A stretch of DNA of 13,245 nucleotides from Oscillospiraceae bacterium (GTDB taxonomy: Bacteria; Bacillota; Clostridia; Oscillospirales; Oscillospiraceae), in NCBI GenBank assembly GCA_031255955.1, contig JAIRRO010000126.1, forward strand, positions 1-13,245, read 5' to 3'. Numbering within the stretch: position 1 is the stretch's first letter; each line of letters starts with the position of its first letter. Both the position numbers and the translations under genes were made by a program. The notes below the pieces were generated by a model that saw nothing but the letters and a program-made list of their open reading frames with translations, searched no databases and was not told the origin of the DNA. This document shows, piece by piece, positions 6,649 through 13,245 of the stretch.

Positions 6649-6698
6649 GGCGTTATGAATGACGCCTTTTGTAAAATTGCAAAATTCAAATTTTACAA
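6649..6698 (+). promoter_or_regulatory. Two inverted repeats in the pyc 5' leader
   Basis: First, GGCGTTA-TGAA-TGACGCC (6649-6666, 7 pairs including one G-U), followed by TTTT, sits right at the predicted transcript start. Second, TTGTAAAATT-N10-AATTTTACAA (6669-6698) is a perfect 10-bp A/T-rich inverted repeat that could be a protein-binding site or RNA stem. The leader ends in GGAGG (6718-6722) before the TTG at 6731. The structures are seen directly; function is inferred. Confidence 0.5.
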
Positions 6699-6730
6699 TC
6701 AAAATTTTCAACGACACGGAGGTTATTGCT

Positions 6731-9700
6731 TTGCCGGATTTCAAAAAGGTGCTTGCGGCGAACCGCGGGGAAATCGCCATCAGAATTTTCAGGGCGTGCT
6801 TCGACTTGGGGCTTGGCACGGTGGCTATGTATTCAAACGAGGATATGCTGGGTCTGTTCCGCACGGTCGCCGACGAGGCGTATATGATCGGTCAGAACAA
6901 GAGTCCGCTGGGCGCGTATCTCGATATTCCGTCGATTATCGATTTGGCGCGGCATCATCACGTGGACGCCATTCATCCGGGCTACGGGTTTTTATCTGAA
7001 AATCCGGAGTTCGCGCGCGCGTGTGAGGACGCGGGGATAAAATTCATCGGTCCGCCCTCCGATGTTATGGCAAAGATGGGCGATAAGCTCTCCGCCAAGG
7101 CGATAGCGCTCTCCTGCGGCGTGCCTGTTATTCCGGGCGACAAAACCCCGCTCGCCGGCGCGGAGGACGCCGTTGCCAAGGCTGCGGAATACGGCTTCCC
7201 CGTCATTCTTAAAGCGGCAGCCGGCGGCGGCGGGCGCGGAATGAGGCGCTGCGATAACGAGGACGATGTGCGGCGCGAATTCGCGCTTGTTAAAAGCGAG
7301 GCGCAAAAGGCGTTCGGAAACGACGATATTTTCATTGAAAAATTCCTTGTGGAGCCAAAGCACATCGAAATTCAAATCCTTGCCGACGAACACGGGAATG
7401 TCCTGCATCTCGGCGAGCGCGATTGCTCGCTGCAGCGGCGTTATCAAAAGGTGGTTGAGTTCGCCCCCGCCTTTTCCGTGTCAGAGGAGATACGCGAGGC
7501 GCTGTATCGCGACGCCGTAAAAATCGCGAAATCCGTCGGGTATGTAAACGCCGGTACGGTGGAGTTTCTTGTTGACAAGAACGGCGGGTACTATTTTATA
7601 GAGATGAATCCGCGTATACAGGTTGAGCATACAGTGACAGAGCAGGTGACGGGCGTTGACCTTGTCCGCGCGCAAATTTTGATTGCGGAGGGTTATCCCC
7701 TCTCCCATCCCGCCATCGGGCTTGCCTCTCAAGACGATTTACATATGCGCGGCTTTGCCGTGCAGTGCCGCGTCACGACAGAGGACCCCGCGAACAGCTT
7801 TGCCCCCGACACCGGAAAAATCACCAGCTATCGCTCCGGCGGCGGGTTCGGCGTAAGGCTGGACGGCGGCAACGCGGCTGCCGGTTCCTCTGTGTCGCCG
7901 TATTACGATTCCCTGCTTGTAAAGGTGACGGTTTGGGACAACACATTTGAGGGCGTCTCCCGCCGCGCGGCGCGCGCCATCAACGAGCTGCATATACGCG
8001 GCGTCAAGACGAATATCCCGTTTGTGACAAACATTTTGCATCATCCCGTGTTTCTCTCCGGGGACTGTCACACAAAATTTATCGACGACACACCGGAGCT
8101 TTTCGAGTTCTCCGGCTCGCGCGACCGCGCCACGCGGCTATTGAAATACATCGCGAATATTCAGGTCAAAGACCCCGACACGCAGCGCCGCCGATATGAA
8201 GAGCCGCGTTATCCCGGGGCGGATGGCGCCCCCAAGCGCGGCTTGAAGCAGCTTATGGACGAATCGGGTCCCGAGGCGGTGAAAAAATGGGTGCTGGAGC
8301 AGAAAAAGCTGCTTGTCACCGATACGACTATGCGCGACGCGCACCAGTCCCTTTTCGGCACGCGTATGCGCACGCGCGATATGGTTGACTGCGCCGAGGG
8401 CGTGTCCGATATCCTTGCGGACTGCTTCTCGCTTGAGATGTGGGGCGGCGCGACGTTTGACGTCGCCTACAGATTCCTGCACGAATCGCCGTGGGAGCGG
8501 CTGGATATGCTGCGCCGCAGGATTCCCAACATACTGTTCCAGATGCTGCTGCGCGGCTCCAACACCGTTGGATATACAAACTATCCCGACAATGTGGTGC
8601 GGGAATTTGTCCGTCAGTCCGCAAAAAGCGGCATAGACGTGTTCCGCGTGTTCGATTCGCTCAACTGGATTCCCGGTATGGAGATTGCGATGGATGAGGT
8701 TCTGCGGCAAAACAAATTCCTTGAGGCGGCGGTTTGCTACACCGGCGATATTTTGGACGAAAGCCGCGATAAATACACGCTGAAATACTACGTCGATATG
8801 GCAAAGGAGCTGGAGCGGCGCGGCGCGCACTCGCTGGCTATCAAGGATATGTCCGGCTTGCTGAAGCCCTACGCCGCGAAAAAGCTTGTCACCGCGCTGA
8901 AAAACGAGCTGGGCATACCCGTACACCTGCATACGCACGACACCTCCGGCAACCAAATCGCCGCCTATCTGCTTGCGTCCGAGGCTGGCGTTGACATTGT
9001 GGACACTGCCATTCCCGCGGTTTCCTCACTCACCTCTCAGCCCCCGATGAGCTCTCTCGTCGCGGCGCTGCGCGGTATGGAGCGCGACACGGGCTTTGAT
9101 TTAGACCGCCTGCAGGAGCTTGACGACTATTGGGCTGATATCCGTCCGCGCTATGGCGCGTTTGACTCCGGACTCAGCAACCCGATGACGGAGATATACA
9201 GGTTTGAAATCCCCGGCGGACAGTATACAAATCTTCAGCCGCAGGTTGTATCCCTCGGACTCGGCGACCGCTTTGAAGAGGTTAAGGAGATGTATAAAAC
9301 CGTTAACGATATGCTGGGGGACCTTGTAAAGGTCACGCCGTCCTCCAAGATGGTCGGGGATCTGGCGATATTTATGGTTCAAAACAAGCTGACGCCGGAA
9401 AACATCATAGAACGCGGCGAGGCGCTTACCTTCCCCGATTCCGTGGTCACGTATTTCAAGGGGATGATGGGTCAGCCGACGTGGGGCTTCCCGCCGGAGC
9501 TTCAGCGCGTTGTGCTAAAAGGCGAGCAGCCCATAACCTGTCGACCGGGAGAACTGCTGCCCCCCGCAAGCTTTGACGAAATTCGCGAGGATTTAAAAAA
9601 ATTCCTGCCGAACCCGACAGAGCGCGACGTCATATCGTGGTGCATTTATCCCAAGGTTGTGCAGGAATACTGCGAGCATGTCTCGGAATACGGCTATATC

Positions 9701-10147
9701 GCGGGACTCGCGAGTCACGTGTTCTTCGGCGGCTTAGACGTCGGCGAGACGACGAAAATAGACATTGACGACGGAAAGACGCTTGTAATCAAATACATCG
9801 GGCTGGGCGACACGGACGAAAACGGTATGCGGACGGTGAACTTTGAGCTGAACGGTATGCGGCGCGAAGTGAGCGTACCCGATCCGGCGCTGGCTGACTC
9901 CGTGAAGCACGTGACGCTGGCTGACCCGGAGGATAAGAGCCACGTCGGGGCGTCAATCCCCGGAATGATTGCAAAGCTCGCAGTCGCGCCGGGCGACGTC
10001 GTGGAGGAAAATCAAGTGCTTGCCGTTGTAGAGGCAATGAAAATGGAGATTAACATCGCCGCGCGCATGGCGGGGACGGTGGAGCGCGTACTCGTCGAAA
10101 CGGGGCAGACGGTGAAAGCCGGCGAGCTATTGGCAGTTATTAAATAG
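6731..10147 (+). CDS. pyc: Pyruvate carboxylase, single-chain
   Basis: Biotin enzyme of 1138 residues that makes oxaloacetate from pyruvate, bicarbonate and ATP, the main anaplerotic step. TTG at 6731 chosen since GGAGG (6718-6722) lies 8 bases upstream and the protein then opens MPDFKKVLAANRGEIAIRI as in the family; reading back to 6659 adds 24 low-complexity residues. Order: biotin carboxylase about 1-450, with Lys161 and the Gly-rich loop AGGGGRGM, ERDCSLQRR from Glu229, and EMNPRIQVEH (291-300); carboxyltransferase about 525-800, with DTTMRDAHQS from Asp531, the carboxylated-Lys motif IKDM (Lys705) and metal ligands His734/His736 (HTHD); conserved linker domain; biotin carrier about 1065-1138 with EAMKM, biotinyl Lys1104, 34 residues from the end. 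Length and all motifs match the family. Likely monocistronic or leading into trmB, as no clear terminator follows. Confidence 0.97.
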   Translation: MPDFKKVLAANRGEIAIRIFRACFDLGLGTVAMYSNEDMLGLFRTVADEAYMIGQNKSPLGAYLDIPSIIDLARHHHVDAIHPGYGFLSENPEFARACEDAGIKFIGPPSDVMAKMGDKLSAKAIALSCGVPVIPGDKTPLAGAEDAVAKAAEYGFPVILKAAAGGGGRGMRRCDNEDDVRREFALVKSEAQKAFGNDDIFIEKFLVEPKHIEIQILADEHGNVLHLGERDCSLQRRYQKVVEFAPAFSVSEEIREALYRDAVKIAKSVGYVNAGTVEFLVDKNGGYYFIEMNPRIQVEHTVTEQVTGVDLVRAQILIAEGYPLSHPAIGLASQDDLHMRGFAVQCRVTTEDPANSFAPDTGKITSYRSGGGFGVRLDGGNAAAGSSVSPYYDSLLVKVTVWDNTFEGVSRRAARAINELHIRGVKTNIPFVTNILHHPVFLSGDCHTKFIDDTPELFEFSGSRDRATRLLKYIANIQVKDPDTQRRRYEEPRYPGADGAPKRGLKQLMDESGPEAVKKWVLEQKKLLVTDTTMRDAHQSLFGTRMRTRDMVDCAEGVSDILADCFSLEMWGGATFDVAYRFLHESPWERLDMLRRRIPNILFQMLLRGSNTVGYTNYPDNVVREFVRQSAKSGIDVFRVFDSLNWIPGMEIAMDEVLRQNKFLEAAVCYTGDILDESRDKYTLKYYVDMAKELERRGAHSLAIKDMSGLLKPYAAKKLVTALKNELGIPVHLHTHDTSGNQIAAYLLASEAGVDIVDTAIPAVSSLTSQPPMSSLVAALRGMERDTGFDLDRLQELDDYWADIRPRYGAFDSGLSNPMTEIYRFEIPGGQYTNLQPQVVSLGLGDRFEEVKEMYKTVNDMLGDLVKVTPSSKMVGDLAIFMVQNKLTPENIIERGEALTFPDSVVTYFKGMMGQPTWGFPPELQRVVLKGEQPITCRPGELLPPASFDEIREDLKKFLPNPTERDVISWCIYPKVVQEYCEHVSEYGYIAGLASHVFFGGLDVGETTKIDIDDGKTLVIKYIGLGDTDENGMRTVNFELNGMRREVSVPDPALADSVKHVTLADPEDKSHVGASIPGMIAKLAVAPGDVVEENQVLAVVEAMKMEINIAARMAGTVERVLVETGQTVKAGELLAVIK

Positions 10148-10170
10148 CTTTCTATTGCAATAATTTTTTA

Positions 10171-10203
10171 CTTGCAATTTCCTTGCTTTTTCCTTGCAAT
10201 ATT
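10171..10203 (+). repeat. Three tandem 11-base repeats overlapping the trmB -35
   Basis: CTTGCAATTTC (10171-10181), CTTGCTTTTTC (10182-10192) and CTTGCAATATT (10193-10203) repeat with an 11-base period, about one helical turn. A related TTGCAATAATT occurs at 10155. The third unit supplies the TTGCAA -35 of the trmB promoter, so the array could bind a regulator on one DNA face or be simple sequence drift. Confidence 0.55.
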
Positions 10204-10222
10204 TTCGGCGCGGCGATATAAT
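10194..10222 (+). promoter_or_regulatory. Promoter of trmB-ogg
   Basis: TTGCAA (10194-10199), a 17-base spacer and a perfect TATAAT (10217-10222). The predicted start near 10229 leaves only about 20 bases before the TTG start, with AGGAG (10234-10238) at the very beginning of the transcript. Confidence 0.78.
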
Positions 10223-10247
10223 ACGGCGCGGAAAGGAGCGCTTTATT

Positions 10248-10937
10248 TTGCGGATGCGCCGAAAACCCAATCTGATGCCGAGACTGGCTAATTGCTCGGA
10301 GTATATCATCCCCGCCGCTGACGCCCATTGCGGCGCGTGGCTGGAGGTTTTTTCGGACTGCAACGAGCTGCGCGCCGAGCTTGGCTGCGGAAAGGGACGG
10401 TTTTTGAGCGAGACGGCGCGGGCGAATCCGCGCGTACTGTTCATCGGTATCGAGCGCGTCGCCGACGCGGCTGTTGTTGCCGCCGAGCGCGCGCGGGACG
10501 CGGGACTGCGCAATGTCCGGTTTATAATCGACGATGTGGCGTGTCTGCCTACCGTGTTCGCCCCGCGTGAGCTTTCTGTGATCTATATCAACTTTTGCGA
10601 CCCGTGGCAGGGCAAAAAGCGCGCGAAGCGACGGCTTACCTCCGACGGCTATCTCGCGCTGTATAAAAACGCGCTTTCCCCCAACGGGGAAATTCGCTTC
10701 AAGACGGACAACACAGAGCTTTTTGATTTCTCACTCGAGCGCTTTGATGCCCTCGGCTTCACCACGGGCGTTGTTACGCGCGACCTGCACAGAGCCGGTG
10801 GCGACGATGACGATACCATAAGCCCCGCGGATACCCGGCTCGGTGAAATGCGGGCTGTTATGACAGATTACGAAGAAAAATTTTATTCACAGGGGGTACG
10901 GATATGCGCCTGCACGGCAGCTCCGCCGCGGGAATAA
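10248..10937 (+). CDS. trmB: tRNA (guanine-N7-)-methyltransferase TrmB
   Basis: SAM-dependent Rossmann-fold enzyme of 229 residues that makes m7G46 in the variable loop of tRNA. Visible: SAM-binding ELGCGKGRFL (44-53), the acidic end of strand 2 (GIERV, Glu69), the family signature INFCDPWQGKKRAKRRLTS (114-132, with Asp118-Pro-Trp), and IRFKTDNTE (149-157), which fits the TDN substrate-binding motif. TTG at 10248 chosen because AGGAG (10234-10238) lies 9 bases upstream and the promoter is immediately before it; reading further upstream would run through the promoter. An ATG two codons later (10254) is the alternative. Ends inside ogg, with a 34-base overlap, so translation of the two is probably coupled. 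Confidence 0.95.
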   Translation: MRMRRKPNLMPRLANCSEYIIPAADAHCGAWLEVFSDCNELRAELGCGKGRFLSETARANPRVLFIGIERVADAAVVAAERARDAGLRNVRFIIDDVACLPTVFAPRELSVIYINFCDPWQGKKRAKRRLTSDGYLALYKNALSPNGEIRFKTDNTELFDFSLERFDALGFTTGVVTRDLHRAGGDDDDTISPADTRLGEMRAVMTDYEEKFYSQGVRICACTAAPPRE

Positions 10938-11755
10938 CGCTCGCGTCGGCGTCAGAGCTTTCGCTTACGGCGACATTTGAATGCGGGCAATGCTTTCGCT
11001 GGAACCGCGTCGCGACGGAAAATCCCGACGAAATAATCCCCGACGCAATAATTTATGAGGGCGTTGCCCTCGGGCGGCGCGCGCGCCTGACGGAGAGCGG
11101 CGGCAGCGTCGTTATCGACGCGCCGGAGGCGGATATTCCCCTGTGGCGTGATTATTTTGATCTGGAGCTTGATTACGCGGAGGTTCGCCGCCACGTCTCA
11201 ATTGATGAGCATATGCGCCGCGCCGCGGAATACGGCATTGGAATACGGATTTTGCGTCAGGAATTCTGGGAGGCGCTTGCCAGCTTTATCATCTCGCAGT
11301 GCAACAACATCCCCCGCATAAAAAAAATCGTTGAAACGCTCTGCTCGCTATTCGGAGAAGAGACCTCCCCCGGCGCGTTTACTTTTCCGACGGCGGAGCG
11401 CGTGGCGGGACTTACGGAAAGTGAGCTGTCTCCCCTGCGCGCCGGTTATCGCGCTCCATACATAATTGAAGCGGCGCGCGCCGCGGCGGGCGGAGCCATA
11501 CATCCTGAGGCGCTTTTGAAGCTGGACGCGCGCGCTGCCGTCGCGGAGCTGAAAAAGCTGCCGGGCGTCGGGGAAAAAGTTGCGTCCTGCACCGCGCTTT
11601 TCGGACTGCACAAGCTGGACTGCTTCCCCGTTGATACGTGGATGAAAAAGGCGATGCAGCGCCACTATGGAGAGGCTATTGACCCCGCGCGATTTTCTCC
11701 ATACGCCGGAGCGGCGCAGCAATATTTGTTTTATTACGAGCGCGGCGTAGGCTGA
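10904..11755 (+). CDS. ogg: 8-oxoguanine DNA glycosylase, OGG1-type
   Basis: A 283-residue HhH-GPD glycosylase/AP lyase that removes 8-oxoguanine from DNA. The N-terminal OGG domain carries FECGQCFRW (25-33) and DYFDLELDY; the helical domain has SFIISQCNNIPRI, equivalent to the Asn-rich loop of OGG1 enzymes. The helix-hairpin-helix LPGVGEKVASC holds the catalytic Lys225 (human Lys249 equivalent), and CFPVDTWMKKAM holds Asp244 (human Asp268 equivalent). This is the OGG1 family rather than MutM/Fpg; the family is known from clostridia. ATG start with AGGGGG (10891-10896) 7 bases upstream, inside the end of trmB. The stop codon TGA is followed by TAA. No clear terminator follows, only a loose GC inverted repeat near 11758-11784 without a T-run. 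Confidence 0.93.
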   Translation: MRLHGSSAAGITLASASELSLTATFECGQCFRWNRVATENPDEIIPDAIIYEGVALGRRARLTESGGSVVIDAPEADIPLWRDYFDLELDYAEVRRHVSIDEHMRRAAEYGIGIRILRQEFWEALASFIISQCNNIPRIKKIVETLCSLFGEETSPGAFTFPTAERVAGLTESELSPLRAGYRAPYIIEAARAAAGGAIHPEALLKLDARAAVAELKKLPGVGEKVASCTALFGLHKLDCFPVDTWMKKAMQRHYGEAIDPARFSPYAGAAQQYLFYYERGVG

Positions 11756-11824
11756 TAATCGCCGCGGCGAAGGCTCTTGGCGATATGCCCCGCGCGAATT
11801 TTATGATATTTTGCCGCGTTGCTG

Positions 11825-11853
11825 TTGACACGCGCCGAAGTATATGGTACAGT
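11825..11853 (+). promoter_or_regulatory. Promoter of aspS
   Basis: Perfect TTGACA (11825-11830), a 17-base spacer and TACAGT (11848-11853), with TGG directly before the -10 (extended -10). The start site near 11860 leaves a leader of about 23 bases, too short for a T-box, so aspS appears to lack tRNA-sensing leader control. Confidence 0.75.
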
Positions 11854-11882
11854 AAAGCGCTGTAAATTACGGAGGTTTTTTA

Positions 11883-13245
11883 ATGTTCAGAACACATATG
11901 TGCGGAGAGCTGAGAGAGGGCGACATCGGAAGCACGGCGCGCCTTTCCGGCTGGGTTAAAACAATCCGCGACCATGGCGGGGTAATGTTCATCGATCTGC
12001 GGGACGAAACGGGCGTCACTCAAATTGTCCTGCATGACGACGGTATGCTGCGCGGCGTCACGCGTGAGGCTGCCGTATCCGTTTCGGGGCTTGTGCGCTC
12101 CCGCGGAGAGGGCGCAATCAATCCCAAGCTGGCAACGGGGGCAATTGAGCTGTTTGCCGATCAACTGCAGCTGTTGGGGCGGTGCCGGAATATGCTGCCG
12201 TTTGAGATAGACGAATCGCGCGAAACGCGTGAGGAAACGCGGTTGCGTTACCGCTATCTTGACCTGCGCAACCCCGAGCTTCACGACAACATAATTCTGC
12301 GCTCGCGGATTATCAGTCATCTGCGCCGCGAGATGGAGGCGCTAGGCTTTCTTGATATGCAGACGCCCATTTTGACCGCGTCGTCGCCGGAGGGCGCGCG
12401 CGACTTCCTCGTCCCCTCGCGCAAGCATCCCGGCAAGTTCTACGCGCTGCCGCAAGCCCCGCAGCAGTTCAAGCAGCTTTTGATGATCGCGGGTTTCGAC
12501 AAATACTTCCAAATTGCCCCCTGCTTCCGCGACGAGGACGCGCGCGGGGACCGCACGCCGGGCGAGTTTTATCAGCTTGACTTCGAAATGGCGTTCGCGA
12601 CGCAGGATGACATTTTTGAGGTCACGGAGACTGTGCTGCGCGGCACGTTTGAGAAATTTACGGATAAGCGCATAACCGCCGCCCCGTTTCGCCGGATACC
12701 ATACAGAGAGTCCATACTTAAATACGGCACCGACAAGCCCGACCTGCGCAACCCGCTGGAGATAGCCGACCTGACGGACTTCTTTGCCGACGTCGAGTTC
12801 CCCGCTTTCAAGGGCAAGCCCGTGCGCGGCATACTGGCAAACTGCTCGGGGCGCCCGCGCAGCTTCTTTGACGCGTCGCTGAAATTCGCGCTGTCGATAG
12901 GTATGAAGGGGCTTGGCTACCTGACATATGCGGGCGGCGAGTTCAAAGGCCCCATCGAAAAATTCCTGACGGCAGAGCAAAAGGCGTATCTCGTGAGCAG
13001 CCTCGGCATAACGGACGGCTCGGCGCTGTTCTTCATCTCTGACGCGCTGCCCGCCGTGAATAAATACGCCGGAGAAATTCGCACATGGCTGGGCGAGACG
13101 CTCGAAATAATCGACAAGAACGCGTTCGAATTCTGCTGTATCGTGGATTTCCCGATGTACGAATACGACGAGGAAGCCCGGAAGATTGAATTTATGCACA
13201 ACCCGTTTTCGCTGCCGCAGGGCGGCTTGGAAGCGCTGGAGACAA
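11883..13245 (+). CDS. aspS: Aspartyl-tRNA synthetase (probably non-discriminating), 3'-truncated by the window edge
   Basis: Class II synthetase that charges tRNA-Asp; 454 residues are visible with no stop before the window end. ATG at 11883 follows GGAGG (11871-11875) by 7 bases. Order: OB-fold anticodon-binding domain (about 1-105, GWVKTIRDHGGVMFIDLRD); catalytic domain with SSPEGARDFLVPSR, ALPQAPQQFKQLL and motif 2 FRDEDARGDR (215-224); bacterial GAD insertion (about 275-400); then DFPMYEYDEE and MHNPFSLPQGGLEAL. Motif 3 lies outside the window. His31 in RDHGG and Gly77 in the GEGAINP loop match the His/Gly pair linked to non-discriminating bacterial AspRS, which also charges tRNA-Asn. 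The GEFYQLDFEM wording after motif 2 is like alphaproteobacterial AspRS rather than the Bacillus/E. coli EFTQID form. The synthetase call is certain; tRNA specificity is inferred. Confidence 0.97.
   Translation, partial: MFRTHMCGELREGDIGSTARLSGWVKTIRDHGGVMFIDLRDETGVTQIVLHDDGMLRGVTREAAVSVSGLVRSRGEGAINPKLATGAIELFADQLQLLGRCRNMLPFEIDESRETREETRLRYRYLDLRNPELHDNIILRSRIISHLRREMEALGFLDMQTPILTASSPEGARDFLVPSRKHPGKFYALPQAPQQFKQLLMIAGFDKYFQIAPCFRDEDARGDRTPGEFYQLDFEMAFATQDDIFEVTETVLRGTFEKFTDKRITAAPFRRIPYRESILKYGTDKPDLRNPLEIADLTDFFADVEFPAFKGKPVRGILANCSGRPRSFFDASLKFALSIGMKGLGYLTYAGGEFKGPIEKFLTAEQKAYLVSSLGITDGSALFFISDALPAVNKYAGEIRTWLGETLEIIDKNAFEFCCIVDFPMYEYDEEARKIEFMHNPFSLPQGGLEALET

Noticed and set aside
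8138..8956. Long minus-strand open frame of about 270 codons opposite pyc
   Set aside because: It lies wholly antisense to the carboxyltransferase part of pyruvate carboxylase, has no recognisable domain, and is what GC-rich codon bias produces.
10155..10203. CRISPR-like or satellite array from the TTGC repeats
   Set aside because: Units are only 11 bases with imperfect copies and no spacers; it is better read as promoter-associated repeats.
11758..11784. Terminator after ogg (ATCGCC...GGCGAT)
   Set aside because: A 6-bp stem with a 15-base loop and no T-run downstream.
11854..11882. T-box leader upstream of aspS
   Set aside because: The promoter is only about 23 bases from the RBS, leaving no room for specifier and antiterminator stems.
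12342..13199. Minus-strand open frame of about 285 codons near the right edge
   Set aside because: The plus strand here encodes the catalytic and GAD domains of AspRS without interruption; the antisense frame has no recognisable motif.

Overview
The window reads as a stretch of ordinary chromosome from a GC-rich, low-complexity-poor Firmicute, most likely an anaerobic clostridium of the Oscillospiraceae type. That placement is an inference. It rests on strong GGAGG-type ribosome binding sites, frequent TTG starts, an OGG1-like 8-oxoguanine glycosylase of the kind known from clostridia, a clostridial-looking class A penicillin-binding protein, and a single-chain pyruvate carboxylase. No rRNA, tRNA, insertion sequence, phage gene or CRISPR array was seen, and no gap between genes exceeds about 270 bases.

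Left part (1-5076, plus strand): the 3' part of a hydantoinase/oxoprolinase-family gene (cut by the window edge), then a promoter region with duplicated -10 elements and a palindrome, a class A PBP carrying an extra C-terminal MucBP-like domain and a Thr/Ser/Pro tail, and a MerR-family regulator with a GyrI-like effector domain. The MerR gene follows the PBP after 54 bases without a visible promoter of its own.

Middle part (5097-6580, minus strand): ruvX and tadA form a two-gene unit for RNA processing (16S rRNA maturation and tRNA wobble inosine). Downstream on the same strand is a 66-residue LysM protein with its own near-consensus promoter and a strong intrinsic terminator. The LysM and MerR genes converge on that terminator.

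Right part (6613-13245, plus strand): divergent from ruvX, a full-length pyruvate carboxylase gene with a structured leader; then trmB and ogg, overlapping by 34 bases and probably translationally coupled (tRNA m7G46 methylation and oxidised-guanine repair); then aspS with its own promoter, running off the end of the window. The aspartyl-tRNA synthetase has the His/Gly residues and the sequence style associated with non-discriminating enzymes, which would tie it to an indirect Asn-tRNA pathway.

I did not find a previously undescribed system. The items most worth a second look are the regulatory architecture upstream of the PBP, the PBP's extra C-terminal domain, the predicted non-discriminating AspRS, and the short repeats and hairpins in the ruvX, pyc and trmB upstream regions.
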